In this document: positions 47,091-58,168 of the stretch, one piece after another | Layout of the letters: each line of letters opens with the position of its first letter | How positions within the stretch are numbered: position 1 is the stretch's first letter | From: Truepera radiovictrix DSM 17093 | Lineage (GTDB): Bacteria; Deinococcota; Deinococci; Deinococcales; Trueperaceae | Assembly (NCBI RefSeq): GCF_000092425.1 | Contig: NC_014221.1 | Span: forward strand, 3,196,399 to 3,260,398 | DNA length: 64,000 nt | Reading direction: 5' to 3' | Notes under the pieces: model-generated | Seen by the model: only the letters and a program-made list of their open reading frames with translations | Told to the model about the DNA's origin: nothing | Databases searched by the model: none | Position numbers and translations under genes: made by a program

Positions 47091-47419
47091 AAGCGTACTC
47101 CTGAAAGGTTGTCGACGTCCGTCGAGTGACGGTAGCGGAAGATGGCGACCAAGATGCCTAAACCCACCGCGACCTCGGCGGCGGCCACGGCCAAGATGAT
47201 AAACACGGCGACCTGCCCCGAGAGGGCGATCTCGGTGCCAGCTGCCGCCCAACCGCGCGCAAAGGCCACCAGCGCGAGGTTCGCAGCGTTTAACATCAGC
47301 TCGACCGACAAAAACACCATGATGGCGCTTTTGCGGGTCAGCACCCCGACCGCGCCGAGGGCGAAGATCAGCGCTGAGAGGGCGACGTAGTACTCGGTCG
47401 GTACGGAGGCGTCAAACAC
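47087..47419 (-). CDS. nuoK: NADH-quinone oxidoreductase subunit K
   Basis: A 110-residue membrane subunit with three helices. The conserved glutamates lie in [18 protein letters not shown] and [18 protein letters not shown]. The C-terminal tail ([13 protein letters not shown]) is hydrophilic. The GTG at 47419 overlaps the nuoJ end by eight bases. Confidence 0.96.
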   Translation of the reverse strand: MFDASVPTEYYVALSALIFALGAVGVLTRKSAIMVFLSVELMLNAANLALVAFARGWAAAGTEIALSGQVAVFIILAVAAAEVAVGLGILVAIFRYRHSTDVDNLSGVRL

Positions 47420-47966
47420 GGGTGAGCTCCCGCTCCGGCTCCCCGAAGACCTCTTCGTCCCCCTTTTCGCGGGCGCTGCGCTCGACGAGGCTCACCGCGC
47501 CGACGATCCCCGTGAGCAAAAGCACCCCGACGAGCTGAAAGGCGAGCACGAACTGGTTAAAGAGCACCCCGCCGAGCGCCCCCGCACCGCCGCCCGCGAG
47601 CGCGGCGGTGATCACCTGCGCGTCTGGCAGCTGGCGCGCGTCTAAAAACGCGGTCAGAGCGACCCCGGCTGCCGCGACGACCCCCGTCAGATAGGCCGCG
47701 GGCCGCACCCACGCGAGCCGCACGGTGCCCTCGTCACCCTCGACGTTAAGCAACATGATGACGAAGAGAAACAGCACCATGATCGCCCCCGCGTAGACGA
47801 TCACCTGGATCGCCGCCAAAAAGTGCGCTTGCAAGGTGACGTACGTCACCGCGAGCGTGAGCAGCGTGCCGACGAGCGCGAGCGCCGCGTGCACGGGTTG
47901 GCGCAGGGTGATGACACCGAGTGCACCGAGAACCATCACGGCGGCGAGGAGGAAAAATGTCAGCAT
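47412..47966 (-). CDS. nuoJ: NADH-quinone oxidoreductase subunit J
   Basis: A 184-residue membrane subunit with five helices. The pi-bulge helix [24 protein letters not shown] is the family mark. The ATG at 47966 has a GGGAGC site. Downstream of nuoI there is a 94-base gap, the second widest in the operon, with no gene recognised in it. Confidence 0.95.
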   Translation of the reverse strand: MLTFFLLAAVMVLGALGVITLRQPVHAALALVGTLLTLAVTYVTLQAHFLAAIQVIVYAGAIMVLFLFVIMLLNVEGDEGTVRLAWVRPAAYLTGVVAAAGVALTAFLDARQLPDAQVITAALAGGGAGALGGVLFNQFVLAFQLVGVLLLTGIVGAVSLVERSAREKGDEEVFGEPERELTRV

Positions 47967-48060
47967 GGGGAGCTCCCTGTGCGCGACCCGGGGGCCGTGA
48001 GCCGTGAGACGTCGGGGCAGCTCCCGTGACCACCCACCGCTCGGAGCGCGGTACACGTCA

Positions 48061-48585
48061 CTAGTAGTCCACCCCCTCGAGCTCCGGCCGGCTCCCCGCT
48101 TTGAAACCGAGCTGCACCGGTTTACCGAGCTTTTCCGCCTCGCGGCGCTGCCACTTGGAGCCCTTGACGCCGACCAACATGTCCTCTTTGCCGTAGACAA
48201 AGTCGTTGTAGCGAAAGTCGGACAGCTCGAACTCGTGGCCCAGCACCACCGCTCCCGTCGGGCACGCCTCCTCACAGAAGCCGCAGAAGATGCAGCGCAG
48301 CATGTTGATCTCGTAGATCTTGGCGTAGCGCTCCCCCGGCGAGGTGGGGTTCTCCGGGTCGTTTTCGGCCGCTTCGACGTAGATGGCGTACGCCGGACAG
48401 GCAGCGGCGCAGAGCGAGCAGCCGATGCACTTTTCTAAACCGTTCGGGTGGCGCAGCAGGTGGTGCCGACCGCGAAAGCGCGGTTTGATGTCGGCGGGCT
48501 GCTCGGGGTAGCGCACCGTCACCGGCTTTTTAAAGAGGTGCCCGAGCGTCACCCCCATCCCCTTGGCGATATCTAAAACACCCAT
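48061..48585 (-). CDS. nuoI: NADH-quinone oxidoreductase subunit I
   Basis: A 174-residue ferredoxin-like subunit that carries the two [4Fe-4S] clusters N6a and N6b, with motifs [12 protein letters not shown] and [12 protein letters not shown]. The N-terminal helix ([19 protein letters not shown]) contacts the membrane arm. Length fits Thermus Nqo9. It starts ten bases after nuoH ends. Confidence 0.97.
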   Translation of the reverse strand: MGVLDIAKGMGVTLGHLFKKPVTVRYPEQPADIKPRFRGRHHLLRHPNGLEKCIGCSLCAAACPAYAIYVEAAENDPENPTSPGERYAKIYEINMLRCIFCGFCEEACPTGAVVLGHEFELSDFRYNDFVYGKEDMLVGVKGSKWQRREAEKLGKPVQLGFKAGSRPELEGVDY

Positions 48586-48595
48586 CTCAACTCCT

Positions 48596-49624
48596 TTAGA
48601 GCACGAAGGCGATAATAGCCGCGGTCGCGATGGCGCTTAGAAGCGCGATCTCAAAGAGCCAGATCCACCCGAAGCGCATCAGCTGATCGTAACGAAAACG
48701 CGGCAGCGTGGCGCGCAGCCAGATAAAGAGAAACATAAAGAGCGCCATTTTCAGGATAAGCCAGACAAACGGCCACTCGGACATCCCCGGGATGATCTGG
48801 TCGACGAACGCCGGACCCCGCCAGCCCCCCAAAAAGAGCGTGCTGATAAAGGCGGCAGCCGTCATCATGTTGACGTACTCGGCCATCTGAAAGAGCGCCC
48901 ACTTGATCGACGAGTACTCGGTGAGGTACCCCGCGACGATCTCCTGCTCCGCTTCGGGGAGGTCGAAGGGTGTCCGGTTCACCTCCGCGACGGCTGAGAT
49001 GACGTAGGTCACGAACGCTATCCCTAGGGGTACCCAGAGCCACGGGCTCACCGACCACACCCCCGTATCGACGATCTCGCGCAGGTTAAGGGTCCCCGTA
49101 ATCAGGATGACCGTAAGCGCCGAGAGCCCAAGCCCCAACTCGTACGAGATCATCTGCGCCGACGAGCGTAAACCCCCCAGGAGCGAGTACTTGGAGTTCG
49201 ACGCCCACCCCGCCAAAAAGATCCCGTACACCCCGATGCTGGTCGCCGCAAAGACGTAGAGCAACCCGATGTCGAGGTCCATGATCCAGGGGTTAAAGCC
49301 GAACAGGCTGCCAGCGGGGCCCGCGGGGATGGCGCCAAACGCGGAGAGCGCGAAGGTGATCGAGATAAAGGGGGCCAAAAAGTAGACGAAGCGGTCCGAG
49401 GCCGAGACGACGATGTCCTCTTTGAAAATCGACTTGATCGCGTCGGCGATGGGTTGCAACAGCCCGAAGGGGCCGACGCGGTTCGGCCCCAACCGGTGCT
49501 GCATGCGCCCTAGGATCTTGCGCTCGATCACCGTCATGTAGGCAAACGCCCCGAGCAAAAGGACGCATAGCAGCAGCGCTTTGATAAAGGTGACGATTAA
49601 GGGGTCGTTGGGGGCAGGGGTCAC
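48596..49624 (-). CDS. nuoH: NADH-quinone oxidoreductase subunit H
   Basis: A 342-residue membrane subunit forming the quinone chamber, about eight to nine helices. Signatures are [22 protein letters not shown] and [20 protein letters not shown] with conserved acidic residues. The GTG at 49624 overlaps the nuoG stop (GTGA). Confidence 0.97.
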   Translation of the reverse strand: MTPAPNDPLIVTFIKALLLCVLLLGAFAYMTVIERKILGRMQHRLGPNRVGPFGLLQPIADAIKSIFKEDIVVSASDRFVYFLAPFISITFALSAFGAIPAGPAGSLFGFNPWIMDLDIGLLYVFAATSIGVYGIFLAGWASNSKYSLLGGLRSSAQMISYELGLGLSALTVILITGTLNLREIVDTGVWSVSPWLWVPLGIAFVTYVISAVAEVNRTPFDLPEAEQEIVAGYLTEYSSIKWALFQMAEYVNMMTAAAFISTLFLGGWRGPAFVDQIIPGMSEWPFVWLILKMALFMFLFIWLRATLPRFRYDQLMRFGWIWLFEIALLSAIATAAIIAFVL

Positions 49625-52095
49625 GCGGTGATCTCCTCCGTGGCACCGGCCGGTTCGGCACCCACCGGCTCGGCGTCAACGAGCGGCAGCGGTTCGGGCG
49701 CCCTTTCGACCGAGACGTCGGTGACAAGCCCGACGGGCTGATCGAAAAGGGCGCCTAGGAGCATCAGGTCTTCGGGGAGGTCGGCGTCGCAGCGCACGAC
49801 GGCGTCACGGGAGAAGCCGCCGGCACGGACCACCACCCGCTCACCGTCCGTGAGGCTGCGCGCGGCCGCCGCACGCGGGTGCAAGCGCAAGGGGGGATCG
49901 CCGTAGGCCGCGTGCAGCTTGGGGTTACGGGAGAGGCGCCCCAGCTTGATCAAGCTAGGCGTCAAGAGGAGCCGGGGGCCCGCCGGTGCCGCGCCCTCGG
50001 CTTCGGGGGTCGCACCCTCGGCGTCCTCCGCCGCGGCGCCTCCGGCGGGGGCCTCGCTGGGGGCGAGGTGCCCTTCCGGGTCGAGCGCCGCGAGGTCAAA
50101 GCCCAGCGCTTTGTTGAGCACCCGCCGCGCCGAACGCACGCTGCGCCCGTCTAAACGCGTCCCGAACGCCTCGCCGAGGGCGCGCACGACGCCCGTAAAG
50201 TCCTCCGAGAGCCCCCCGTCGACGGGCGCCGGGTGGACGCCTAGGTAGCGGCCCTCGAGGTTGACGAACGTCCCCTCCTTTTCGTAACCCGTCTTCGCGG
50301 GGAGCACCACGTGCGCGAGCTCGGTCGTCTCCGTCGGGAAGCTTTCGTGGACGACGAGCAGCTCGAGCTCCGCGAGGTGCGCCCGCAGCGGCGCGCTTTT
50401 GGCAGGGTTGAGCTGCGACACAAAGAGCGCGCGCGAACCCCGCAGCAGCTCGGCGTACCCCGCCGGCGAGGTGACCCCCGTCGCCTCGAGCCCGTACGAG
50501 TTGGCCATCGGCCCGAGCTTCATCACCTTCGCCCCGACCGCTGCGGCGAGGCGCTGGGCGGCAGCGGTCGCGCGCGCCGAGGCGAGGACGAAGGCGCCGA
50601 GGACGATGACGGGGTTTTGGGCCGCCTCCAAGCGCTCTTTCAGCGCGCGCAGGCGTTCGGGCTCGAGGCCCAGCGCCTCGCCGTCCCCCGCGAGCACCCC
50701 CTCGAAGAGCGCCGCTTCCTGCCCCGCGGGGTAGATCAGCGTCTCCCCCGCGTGCCTAGCGAGGCTCACGCGGTAGGGCGCAGCGACGGTGAGGATCTCC
50801 CGCTTGCGCGGCATCCGCTCTTTGAGGCGCAGGTCGGCGATCGGCACCCCGTGCGGCAGCAGCTTGGGGGGCGCCACCCCTTTAAGGGCGTCTTTGATGC
50901 GCAGGTCGAGCGTCGGCACCTCCTCGGTGGGGTCGCCGACGACGAAGAGGGCGTCGCTCGTGGCGACGTCCGTGAAGGTCGCCGGGTTCGGCGAGATGAG
51001 CGAGGCCGCCGGGCGCGGGAAGTGCTCGGCGTGTCCACCCAGGTGCGCCGCGAGCGCCCTGGCAGCCACGCCCTCCTCGAGGGTCGCGTCCGCGCGCAGC
51101 ACCACCCCGACGGGGGCGCCGGCGAGCGCCCCCAGGCGCTCCCTAATAAACGCCGCCGCCTCCTCCCACGAAGCCGGCACGAGCCGCCCGTCGCGGCGCA
51201 CCAGGGGTGTTTTGAGGCGGTCGGGGGCGTCGACGTACTCGTGCCCGAAACGGGTGCTGTCGTCGATCCAGTCGAGGTTGACCTGCGTGTTGCGCGCCGC
51301 TTTGATGCGCTCGATACGGCCCGTGCGCGCGTCCACCGTAATCGCCGCCCCCGAAGCGTCATCAGGTGAGGTCGTGCGGGTGTGGTCGTACTCCCAGTTG
51401 CGCCCGCGAAAGCGGCTGGTGGCGTCTAAGAGCGCCCCTACCGGGCAGATGTCGGTGATGTTACCCGTAAAGGGGCTCGGCAACCCCTCGTCGACGGTAC
51501 CGATATAGGTGTGGCCGCCGCGCTCCATAAAGTCCAGCACCTCGTCGCCCGGCACCTCTTCAAAGTAGCGGACGCAGCGCTTGCAGTGGATGCAGCGTTC
51601 GCGGTCGAGGGTGATCAGCTCGGAGAGGGCGTGATGCTTTTCCTGGTGGCGCTTGTCGAACTGAAAACGCGACACCCCTTCGCCGTACTCGTAGGCGCGG
51701 TCTTGCAGCTCGCACGCCCCCCCCTTGTCACACACGGGGCAGTCGAGCGGGTGGTTGATGAGGGTAAACTCCATCATCCCCGCCTGCGCCCGTTTGACCT
51801 CTTGGGAGAGCGTGTCGATCACCATCCCCTCCATGATGGCCGTCGTGCAGGTCGCCATCAGGTTGGGAAAGTAGAAGATCTTGGGTTCCCCCGACTCGTC
51901 GCGGATCCAGTCGTTCGTGTCGCGGTCTTTGCGCGGCGCGCCGATCTTGCCGAGGCACAACCGGCAGGCGCCGATGGGCGACATGTACTCCTGCGAGCAG
52001 AAGTAGGGCACGTCGTACCCCGCGGCGAACACCGCGTCGATGGCGCTGGTCCCGGGCTCCAAATCCAGCTCGACGTCGTTGACCCGAACTTTCAT
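49621..52095 (-). CDS. nuoG: NADH-quinone oxidoreductase subunit G lacking N7-cluster ligands
   Basis: The 824-residue largest subunit of the hydrophilic arm. N1b ligands are C33, C44, C47 and C83; N5 uses H115, C119, C122 and C128; N4 uses C168, C171, C174 and C217. The CxxCxxxCx27C motif that binds N7 in Thermus and E. coli is aligned here with S243, D246, A250 and D278, so N7 should be absent. The C-terminal molybdopterin-like region is present but degenerate, as usual. The ATG is at 52095. Its C-terminal linker is Ala/Glu/Pro-rich. Confidence 0.95.
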   Translation of the reverse strand: MKVRVNDVELDLEPGTSAIDAVFAAGYDVPYFCSQEYMSPIGACRLCLGKIGAPRKDRDTNDWIRDESGEPKIFYFPNLMATCTTAIMEGMVIDTLSQEVKRAQAGMMEFTLINHPLDCPVCDKGGACELQDRAYEYGEGVSRFQFDKRHQEKHHALSELITLDRERCIHCKRCVRYFEEVPGDEVLDFMERGGHTYIGTVDEGLPSPFTGNITDICPVGALLDATSRFRGRNWEYDHTRTTSPDDASGAAITVDARTGRIERIKAARNTQVNLDWIDDSTRFGHEYVDAPDRLKTPLVRRDGRLVPASWEEAAAFIRERLGALAGAPVGVVLRADATLEEGVAARALAAHLGGHAEHFPRPAASLISPNPATFTDVATSDALFVVGDPTEEVPTLDLRIKDALKGVAPPKLLPHGVPIADLRLKERMPRKREILTVAAPYRVSLARHAGETLIYPAGQEAALFEGVLAGDGEALGLEPERLRALKERLEAAQNPVIVLGAFVLASARATAAAQRLAAAVGAKVMKLGPMANSYGLEATGVTSPAGYAELLRGSRALFVSQLNPAKSAPLRAHLAELELLVVHESFPTETTELAHVVLPAKTGYEKEGTFVNLEGRYLGVHPAPVDGGLSEDFTGVVRALGEAFGTRLDGRSVRSARRVLNKALGFDLAALDPEGHLAPSEAPAGGAAAEDAEGATPEAEGAAPAGPRLLLTPSLIKLGRLSRNPKLHAAYGDPPLRLHPRAAAARSLTDGERVVVRAGGFSRDAVVRCDADLPEDLMLLGALFDQPVGLVTDVSVERAPEPLPLVDAEPVGAEPAGATEEITA

Positions 52096-52120
52096 CGCGT
52101 CGTCCTCGCGTGGCGTGTGG

Positions 52121-53464
52121 CTAGGCGTCTTTCCACCAGCTGCTCCTTGTGTACATCGGTCGCCCGTGGGCGATGAGGTACTCGTACTCGTCTCTAAAGT
52201 GCGCGATGCTCGACAGCACCGGCCCCAAGCAGGCGTCGGCCAGGGGGCAGAAGGCTTTGCCCTTGATGTTCTCGGCCATCATCTCGATCAGTTCCAAGTC
52301 ACCCGCCTCACCGAGGCCGGCGACGAGCTTCTGGTACATCTTGGTCATCCACCCCGAGATCCCCTCGCGGCAGGGGGTGCACTTGCCGCACGACTCATGG
52401 GCGTAGAAGCGGACCAGGTTCCAGGTGGCGTTGACGATGCACTTGTCGCGCGGGATGAGGATCACCCCGCCGGTCCCCAACATGCTGCCCTTTTTGACGA
52501 TCGCCCCATAGTCCATCGGGGTGTCCAAGACGTCGTCGGTAAAGGGGAGCATGGGCGTCGACGAACCGCCCGGGATGAGCGCCTTGACCGGTTCGGTGAC
52601 ACCGCCGCCGAGGTCGAAGATGAGCTCGCGAAAGGTCGCCCCCATGGGGAGTTCGTAGACCCCGGGGCGCACCGCCGGACCGCTCAACTGGTAGAGCTTG
52701 GTCCCTTTGGAGTCCTCGGTCCCCATCGCCGCGAACCAGTCCGCGCCGCGGCTGATGATATGCACCACGCTCGCTAGGCTCTCGACGTTGTTGATCGTCG
52801 TCGGCAGCCCGTAGACGCCCGCTTGCGCCGGGAAGGGGGGCTTGAGGCGCGGGTTGGCGCGCAGCCCCTCGAAGGAGTTCATCAGCGCCGTCTCCTCACC
52901 GCAGATGTACGCCCCGGCGCCGCGGTGCAAGATGACGTCGAAGTCAAAGCCGGAGCCGAAGAGGTCGCGGCCCAGCAGGCCCTCGGCTCTGGCTTCGGCG
53001 ATCGCCTCCCGCAAGCGCTCGTAGGCCCGGTAGTACTCGCCGCGGATATAGAGCACCCCTTTGGTCGCGCCGATGGCGTAACCCGCGATCGCCATCCCCT
53101 CGAGCAGCTGATGCGGGTCGTCCTCCATGATGTAGCGGTCTTTGAACGACCCCGGTTCCGACTCGTCGGCGTTGCAGACGATAAAGCGTTGGCGGCCGTC
53201 GACGGGCGGCATAAACGACCACTTGACCCCGGTCGGGAACCCCGCCCCCCCGCGCCCGCGCAACCCCGAACGCTTGACCTCGTCAGTGACCTCGGCGGGC
53301 TTCATGCCGGTGAGCGCTTTTTTCAGCGCCTCGTACCCACCGTGCTGGCGGTAGTAGGCGAGCGTGTGCGCCCCCTCGACGCCGACGTGTTTATAGAGGA
53401 CGACCTCGAAGCGCGGATCTGTGCGCGAGGTGATCGCCCTGGGTTTGTCAGCAACAGCGGTCAT
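52121..53464 (-). CDS. nuoF: NADH-quinone oxidoreductase subunit F
   Basis: A 447-residue NADH-oxidising subunit with FMN and cluster N3. The FMN/NADH region is [19 protein letters not shown] and [15 protein letters not shown]. The N3 motif is [11 protein letters not shown] with a fourth Cys about 40 residues later in [10 protein letters not shown]. Length matches Nqo1. The ATG at 53464 lies after the heptamer-repeat spacer that ends nuoE. Confidence 0.97.
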   Translation of the reverse strand: MTAVADKPRAITSRTDPRFEVVLYKHVGVEGAHTLAYYRQHGGYEALKKALTGMKPAEVTDEVKRSGLRGRGGAGFPTGVKWSFMPPVDGRQRFIVCNADESEPGSFKDRYIMEDDPHQLLEGMAIAGYAIGATKGVLYIRGEYYRAYERLREAIAEARAEGLLGRDLFGSGFDFDVILHRGAGAYICGEETALMNSFEGLRANPRLKPPFPAQAGVYGLPTTINNVESLASVVHIISRGADWFAAMGTEDSKGTKLYQLSGPAVRPGVYELPMGATFRELIFDLGGGVTEPVKALIPGGSSTPMLPFTDDVLDTPMDYGAIVKKGSMLGTGGVILIPRDKCIVNATWNLVRFYAHESCGKCTPCREGISGWMTKMYQKLVAGLGEAGDLELIEMMAENIKGKAFCPLADACLGPVLSSIAHFRDEYEYLIAHGRPMYTRSSWWKDA

Positions 53465-53483
53465 ACTTACCCCTTAAGTCACG

Positions 53484-53541
53484 AGTGCTGAGTACCGAGC
53501 GCCGAGTGTGCCTTTTACTCATCACTCAGTACTCGGCACTG
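53484..53541. repeat. Seven-base repeat array with inverted halves between nuoE and nuoF
   Basis: The left half steps through AGTGCTG, AGTACCG, AGCGCCG and AGTGTGC; the right half through ACTCATC, ACTCAGT, ACTCGGC. The halves are near reverse complements and could fold into a stem of about 16 pairs. The right half encodes the last residues and the stop codon of NuoE. Confidence 0.65.
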
Positions 53542-54101
53542 ATTTCTGGTTTCTCGGCCCCCTCGTTGTCGCCCCCGCGCTCGCGCCACGGCGCCGGCTC
53601 CTCACCGCGCCGCAGCGCTGCAAGGAGCGCCTTGCAGCGCGACGGGGTGACGCGCTCGTAAAAGGTGTCGTTGACCTGCAGCACGGGCGCCGTCCCGCAC
53701 GACCCCAAACACTCGACCTTCTGCAAGCTAAAGAGTCCCTCGCGGTCGGTTTCGCCGCTCACCAGACCGGTCTCTTCGGAGATAAAGTCGTACATCTCGT
53801 CGGCGCCCGCAAGCGAGCACGAGAGCGTCGCACAGATCTGCAGGTGATACTTGCCGACCGGCAGCTCGTGGTAGGTCGAGTAGAAGCTCATGACCCCTTT
53901 GACCTCGGTGGCGTGGAGCCCCAGAATCTCGGCGATCTCCTCGATGCGCGCTTCGGAGATGTGACGCTCCGCGCGCTGCACCTCCCAGAGCAGGGGCATC
54001 ACGGCGCTGCGGCGGCCGTACTCGGGGTAGCGCCCGAGGATCTCCGACAAGACGTCCTGCTTGTCGGCGAAAAAGGGTTTGTGCGTCTTCAGCTCGATCA
54101 T
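53526..54101 (-). CDS. nuoE: NADH-quinone oxidoreductase subunit E
   Basis: A 191-residue thioredoxin-like subunit holding the [2Fe-2S] cluster N1a. Ligands are CATLSC (Cx4C) and CLGSC (Cx3C), spaced as expected. The N-terminal helical bundle has LGRYPEYGRRSAVMPLLWEVQ. The last residues (ISAEY) are written in the intergenic heptamer repeat. A 120-base gap separates it from the small membrane-protein gene upstream. Confidence 0.96.
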   Translation of the reverse strand: MIELKTHKPFFADKQDVLSEILGRYPEYGRRSAVMPLLWEVQRAERHISEARIEEIAEILGLHATEVKGVMSFYSTYHELPVGKYHLQICATLSCSLAGADEMYDFISEETGLVSGETDREGLFSLQKVECLGSCGTAPVLQVNDTFYERVTPSRCKALLAALRRGEEPAPWRERGGDNEGAEKPEISAEY

Positions 54102-54221
54102 GCCCGGTTCCTGTCCGCGCGATAACCTAGCTCCCGACGCTCCGCGCTGATGTTGCGACTTGGGTGATCTGTCTTCATCCTGCTCCTACTGACGTGCGCT
54201 GAGCCGACCGAGCGCAGCGCC

Positions 54222-54449
54222 TCACGCGCCGGGCTCCGAGGTGTCGTCGGCGACCTCGCGGCTCTCTTTGCGGATGGTGTTAAGACCGGCAATAGCGGCG
54301 GCGCTGCAGACGGCGCCGACGACCAACCCCACCGCCAAGCTCTGCAGCAGCAGGCCGAAAAGGGCGCCAAACGCCGCACCGACGCCCAGCCCGGCGAAAA
54401 CGGCGGTCAGACGGTTTGCACGCTCTTGCTCGCGGGTTCGTTTACGCAT
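54222..54449 (-). CDS. Small two-helix membrane protein inside the nuo operon
   Basis: A 75-residue protein with a basic N-terminus (RKRTREQERANR), two Gly/Ala-rich hydrophobic segments (TAVFAGLGVGAAFGALFGLLLQ and LVVGAVCSAAAIAGLNTI) and an acidic tail. It lies between nuoD and nuoE, ten bases after nuoD and on the same strand. No family is recognised and it is not one of the 14 standard subunits. An accessory or assembly role for complex I is inferred from position only. Confidence 0.7.
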   Translation of the reverse strand: MRKRTREQERANRLTAVFAGLGVGAAFGALFGLLLQSLAVGLVVGAVCSAAAIAGLNTIRKESREVADDTSEPGA

Positions 54450-54458
54450 ACTGACCCG

Positions 54459-55688
54459 TCACTTGTCGACGTCGCCGAGCACCGGGTCGAAGGTCGCGAT
54501 GTTGACGACCATGTCCGCGAACAAGCCGCCGACGCACGCGGGCTCGAGGCTCTGCAGGTTGATAAGGCTGGGCACACGCACCTTGACGCGGTAGGGCATG
54601 CTGCCACCGTCCGAGACGAGGTAGTAGCCGAGCTCGCCGCGCGCCGACTCGGTCGGCACGTAGACCTCGCCGCGCGGGGGGTGAAAGCCCTCGGTGACCA
54701 ACTTGAAGTGAAAGATCACCGCCTCCATCGAGGTCTCGAGCTCCTCGCGGGGGGGCAGCGAGATGCGCCTGTCGGGGTCGCGGATGGGGCCGGGCTCGAG
54801 CTTGTCGAGCGCCTGTTCGACGATGCGGAGGCTTTCGCGCATCTCATAAAAGCGCACCATAAAGCGGTTGTAGGCGTCCCCCGCCGTGCTGGTCGGCACC
54901 TCGAAGTCGTAGTCCTCGTAGCCGCTATAGGGTTGCGCCTTGCGGAAGTCTAGGGGCACGCCCGAGGCACGCAGCGACGGGCCCGTAAGGCCGTAGTCGA
55001 GTGCGGTCTCCTTGGAGATCACCCCCACGCCCTTGGTGCGGTTGACGAAGATGTCGTTTTTGGCGAACATCGCCGCGTACTGGTCGAGCATCCGCGGAAA
55101 GCGCTTGATAAAGGCGCGGGTCGCCGGGACGAACTCGTCAGGTAGGTCGCGCGACAACCCCCCGACGCGGAAGTAGCCGTAATTCATCCGCACGCCGCAG
55201 ACCATCTCGAAAAGGTCCATGATCGCCTCGCGCTCGCGGAAGGTGTAAAACAGCAGCGTCAGGGCGCCCATGTCGAGAATTCCCGTGCCGAGAAAGACGA
55301 GGTGGCTCGCGATGCGGTTGAGCTCCGTTAAGATCACCCGGATCCGCTGCGCCCGCTCGGGTACCTGCGCGCCGACGAGCTTTTCGGCCGACAACACGTA
55401 CGCGAGGTCGTGGCCGAAGCCGTGGAGGTAGTCCATCCGGTTCGAGTAGGTCACGCCCTGCTGGTAGGTGCGGTTTTCCATGGTCTTCTCAAAGCCGGTG
55501 TGCAGGTAGCCGATCTGCGGGGTGATGCGCGCGATGCGCTCCCCGTCGAGGTCGACGACGAGCCGCAACACGCCGTGCGTCGAGGGGTGCTGCGGTCCGA
55601 CGTTGATCCGCATGTATTTGGTTTCGAGGGTGCCCTTCGGCGCGTCCTCGGCGGTCGCCTCCGGGGCGTAACCCGCTTGACCGATCAT
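54459..55688 (-). CDS. nuoD: NADH-quinone oxidoreductase subunit D
   Basis: A 409-residue 49-kDa-type subunit that shapes the quinone site. The N-terminal signature is [22 protein letters not shown], followed by [17 protein letters not shown] and a conserved C-terminal [16 protein letters not shown] ending in GDVDK. The ATG at 55688 overlaps the nuoC stop (ATGA). The longer frame upstream shadows nuoC. Confidence 0.97.
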   Translation of the reverse strand: MIGQAGYAPEATAEDAPKGTLETKYMRINVGPQHPSTHGVLRLVVDLDGERIARITPQIGYLHTGFEKTMENRTYQQGVTYSNRMDYLHGFGHDLAYVLSAEKLVGAQVPERAQRIRVILTELNRIASHLVFLGTGILDMGALTLLFYTFREREAIMDLFEMVCGVRMNYGYFRVGGLSRDLPDEFVPATRAFIKRFPRMLDQYAAMFAKNDIFVNRTKGVGVISKETALDYGLTGPSLRASGVPLDFRKAQPYSGYEDYDFEVPTSTAGDAYNRFMVRFYEMRESLRIVEQALDKLEPGPIRDPDRRISLPPREELETSMEAVIFHFKLVTEGFHPPRGEVYVPTESARGELGYYLVSDGGSMPYRVKVRVPSLINLQSLEPACVGGLFADMVVNIATFDPVLGDVDK

Positions 55689-56331
55689 CCCGTCTCCCCT
55701 GTGGTGCCATGACGTTCGGGCTCCGCTTTGAGCCCGTCGCCGCCGAGCCCTGTACCGGCGACGCTCTGGCTGACGACCCCTTTGCGCGCACCCCCGCGCC
55801 ACCCCGTGAGCCCCGAAGCCTGCCCCGTCATCCCCGCGCGAAAGGCTGCCGGGTCGATAAACCGCCCCTCGTTAAAGAGGGTCGGCGTTTCGCCCAGCGG
55901 AAAGTCCTTGCGGTGCGGGTGCCCGTCTAAGTCCTCGGGGGTGAGCAGCTTGCGCAGATCCGGATGCCCCTCGAAGGGGATGCCGAACATGTCGTAGACC
56001 TCGCGCTCCATAAAGTTGGCGCCGCGCCACAGCGGGGTGATCGTCGGCAGCGCCTCGCCGTCATCGAGGTCGACGCGGATAAAGAGGCGTTCGTTGTGGG
56101 TAAGGCTGTAAAGGTTGTAGACCACCGTAAAACGCGCTCCCTGGTGGCCGGGGTAGGTCAGGTAGTCGATACCGAAGATGTCCGAGATCATCTCGAAGCC
56201 GGCGTTTTTCGCCGTCCTCACGGCGTCGACGAGGCGCTCTTTGGGTACGGTGACGCTGACCATACCCTTAAACTCGTTCCGTTTCGCACCGTAGCGCAGG
56301 CGGAGCGATTCGGCAGTCCTTTGCAGAAGCG

Positions 56332-56344
<13 letters not shown>
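55685..56344 (-). CDS. nuoC: NADH-quinone oxidoreductase subunit C
   Basis: A 219-residue 30-kDa-type subunit. The family signature is [22 protein letters not shown] followed by [14 protein letters not shown]. The last 45 residues are Gly-rich and of low complexity, longer than needed for the fold. The GTG at 56344 overlaps the nuoB end by 13 bases. Confidence 0.96.
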
Positions 56345-56868
<524 letters not shown>

Positions 56869-56879
56869 CTAGGCTCCTC

Positions 56880-57227
56880 CTAACGCCACGCCAGCACACC
56901 CTTGCGTAACACGTAGATGTAGCCGACGGCGAGGATGGCGATAAAGATAAGGCCCTGCACGAACAAAAATTGCGGCTCGACCTGAAAGTGCACCGCGAGC
57001 GGGTAGAAAAAGGCCGCTTCGATATCGAAGATGATAAAGAGCATGGCGACGAGATAGAAGTGCACGGGGAAGCGCTCGCGCGCGCTCGAGGTGCTCGCGA
57101 TCCCCGACTCGTACGCCGCCAGTTTGTCTTCGCTCGCCTTTTTCGGACCGATTAACCCACCGACCAAAAGCGCCAGGGCGCCGATGAGGCCGGCGGCCAA
57201 AAACATCATCAGTAAGTTGAGGTACAC
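56880..57227 (-). CDS. nuoA: NADH-quinone oxidoreductase subunit A
   Basis: A 115-residue membrane subunit with three helices, including the conserved YESGIASTSSARERF loop and FHVEPQFLF-like element (here FQVEPQFLF) with the buried acidic cluster in IIFDIEAAFFYPLAV. The GTG at 57227 has a GGAG site 11 bases upstream. It is the first gene of the operon; the promoter must lie in the 243 bases before the Fur-family gene but was not pinned down. Confidence 0.96.
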   Translation of the reverse strand: MYLNLLMMFLAAGLIGALALLVGGLIGPKKASEDKLAAYESGIASTSSARERFPVHFYLVAMLFIIFDIEAAFFYPLAVHFQVEPQFLFVQGLIFIAILAVGYIYVLRKGVLAWR

Positions 57228-57470
57228 AGGTTGACAACTCCTTTCGAGAGGGTCAAGCTTACGGTGACGGCGTCGCGCTGCGCGGCCCTAGGGATGCAGG
57301 ACGGTTGGCGGTGCTCACGAGGGCGCACGTAGCACCCGGACGCACTCGTGCCGCTTTTCACAGCTTCGCAATTTTATCACTTCTGCGTTTACCTGAACAA
57401 GGGTGAAGAGCGCTTTCCGAACGCGCTTATTCCGAGCCAAACGCTCGGTGTTCACCCGCCAACACCCCCT
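57228..57470. other. Region upstream of nuoA
   Basis: No gene. It should hold the nuo promoter. Near the Fur-family gene it has two stems: CCGAGC/GCTCGG at 57433-57449 and the terminator at 57463-57480. Confidence 0.4.
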
Positions 57471-57480
57471 TTAGGGGGTG
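57463..57480. terminator. Terminator of the Fur-family gene
   Basis: Stem CACCCCC/GGGGGTG with a TTTA loop. The gene's TAA stop sits in the hairpin. Confidence 0.6.
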
Positions 57481-57953
57481 GCCTGACGGGGTTCGCAGGC
57501 GCCCTCCTGCGCCCGCTGACACGCCGGGCAGAGGCCGAGAAGGTCGAGGTTGGGCTCGTCGATCTGCCAACCCGAGTCGCTTTCGGCCCGCTGTTTCAAA
57601 AACGTCTTGAGGGGCAGGTGCGCAACTGTCAGCTCGGGGAGGTCGAGGATGGCCCCGCAACCTTTGCAGATGAGGTGGTGGTGAGGGCCGACGTTGGAGT
57701 CGTAGAGGGCCTCGCCGCTAACCCCCGCGAACTCGCGCACGAGCCCGGCGTTTTTCAGCACGCCGAGGTTGAGGTAGACGGTCGAAAGGCTCAGCGCCTC
57801 GCCGCGGCGCTTGAGCTCGAGGTAGAGCTCCTCGGCGCTGACGTGCGTGTCCCGCTCGCTAAAGTAGCCCAAGATGACCTCCCGCGGACGGCTGTAACGC
57901 AAGCCGCGTTCGTGCAGGATCTCCCTCGGCGTCTGACCCTTCCCTCGCTCCAT
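57471..57953 (-). CDS. Fur-family regulator (PerR/Fur-like)
   Basis: A 160-residue metal-dependent repressor. The N-terminal winged helix covers about 10-85 (SAEELYLELKRRGEALSLSTVYLNLGVL). The dimerisation domain has HHHLICKGCG with structural-zinc cysteines C96/C99 and C142/C145, as in PerR and Bacillus-type Fur. The regulated metal (Fe, Mn or peroxide sensing) cannot be decided. The ATG at 57953 has AGGAAGG upstream; a GTG four codons earlier is possible. Confidence 0.9.
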   Translation of the reverse strand: MERGKGQTPREILHERGLRYSRPREVILGYFSERDTHVSAEELYLELKRRGEALSLSTVYLNLGVLKNAGLVREFAGVSGEALYDSNVGPHHHLICKGCGAILDLPELTVAHLPLKTFLKQRAESDSGWQIDEPNLDLLGLCPACQRAQEGACEPRQATP

Positions 57954-58023
57954 CGCCTTCCTCACTCGACAGCCTCACCACCTGAGTAGCCACGCCACCC
58001 ACCTTAGAGGCACCTATACGGTG

Positions 58024-58032
58024 AGTTTAGCA
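58024..58032 (-). promoter_or_regulatory. Promoter of the Fur-family gene
   Basis: An extended -10 element TGCTAAACT on the minus strand, about 70 bases before the ATG. Confidence 0.5.
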
Positions 58033-58168
58033 CGCCTCCTTAAAATCGGAACGGCTCCGATATCACATAACCGCCGTCACCGAGACCGAGTGGCACGCTA
58101 AGTCTAGCGCCCGCACGGGCGGGAAGCCGGCGGGCACCAGACTACCCCGTGCTGCCGAAGCCGGACGG

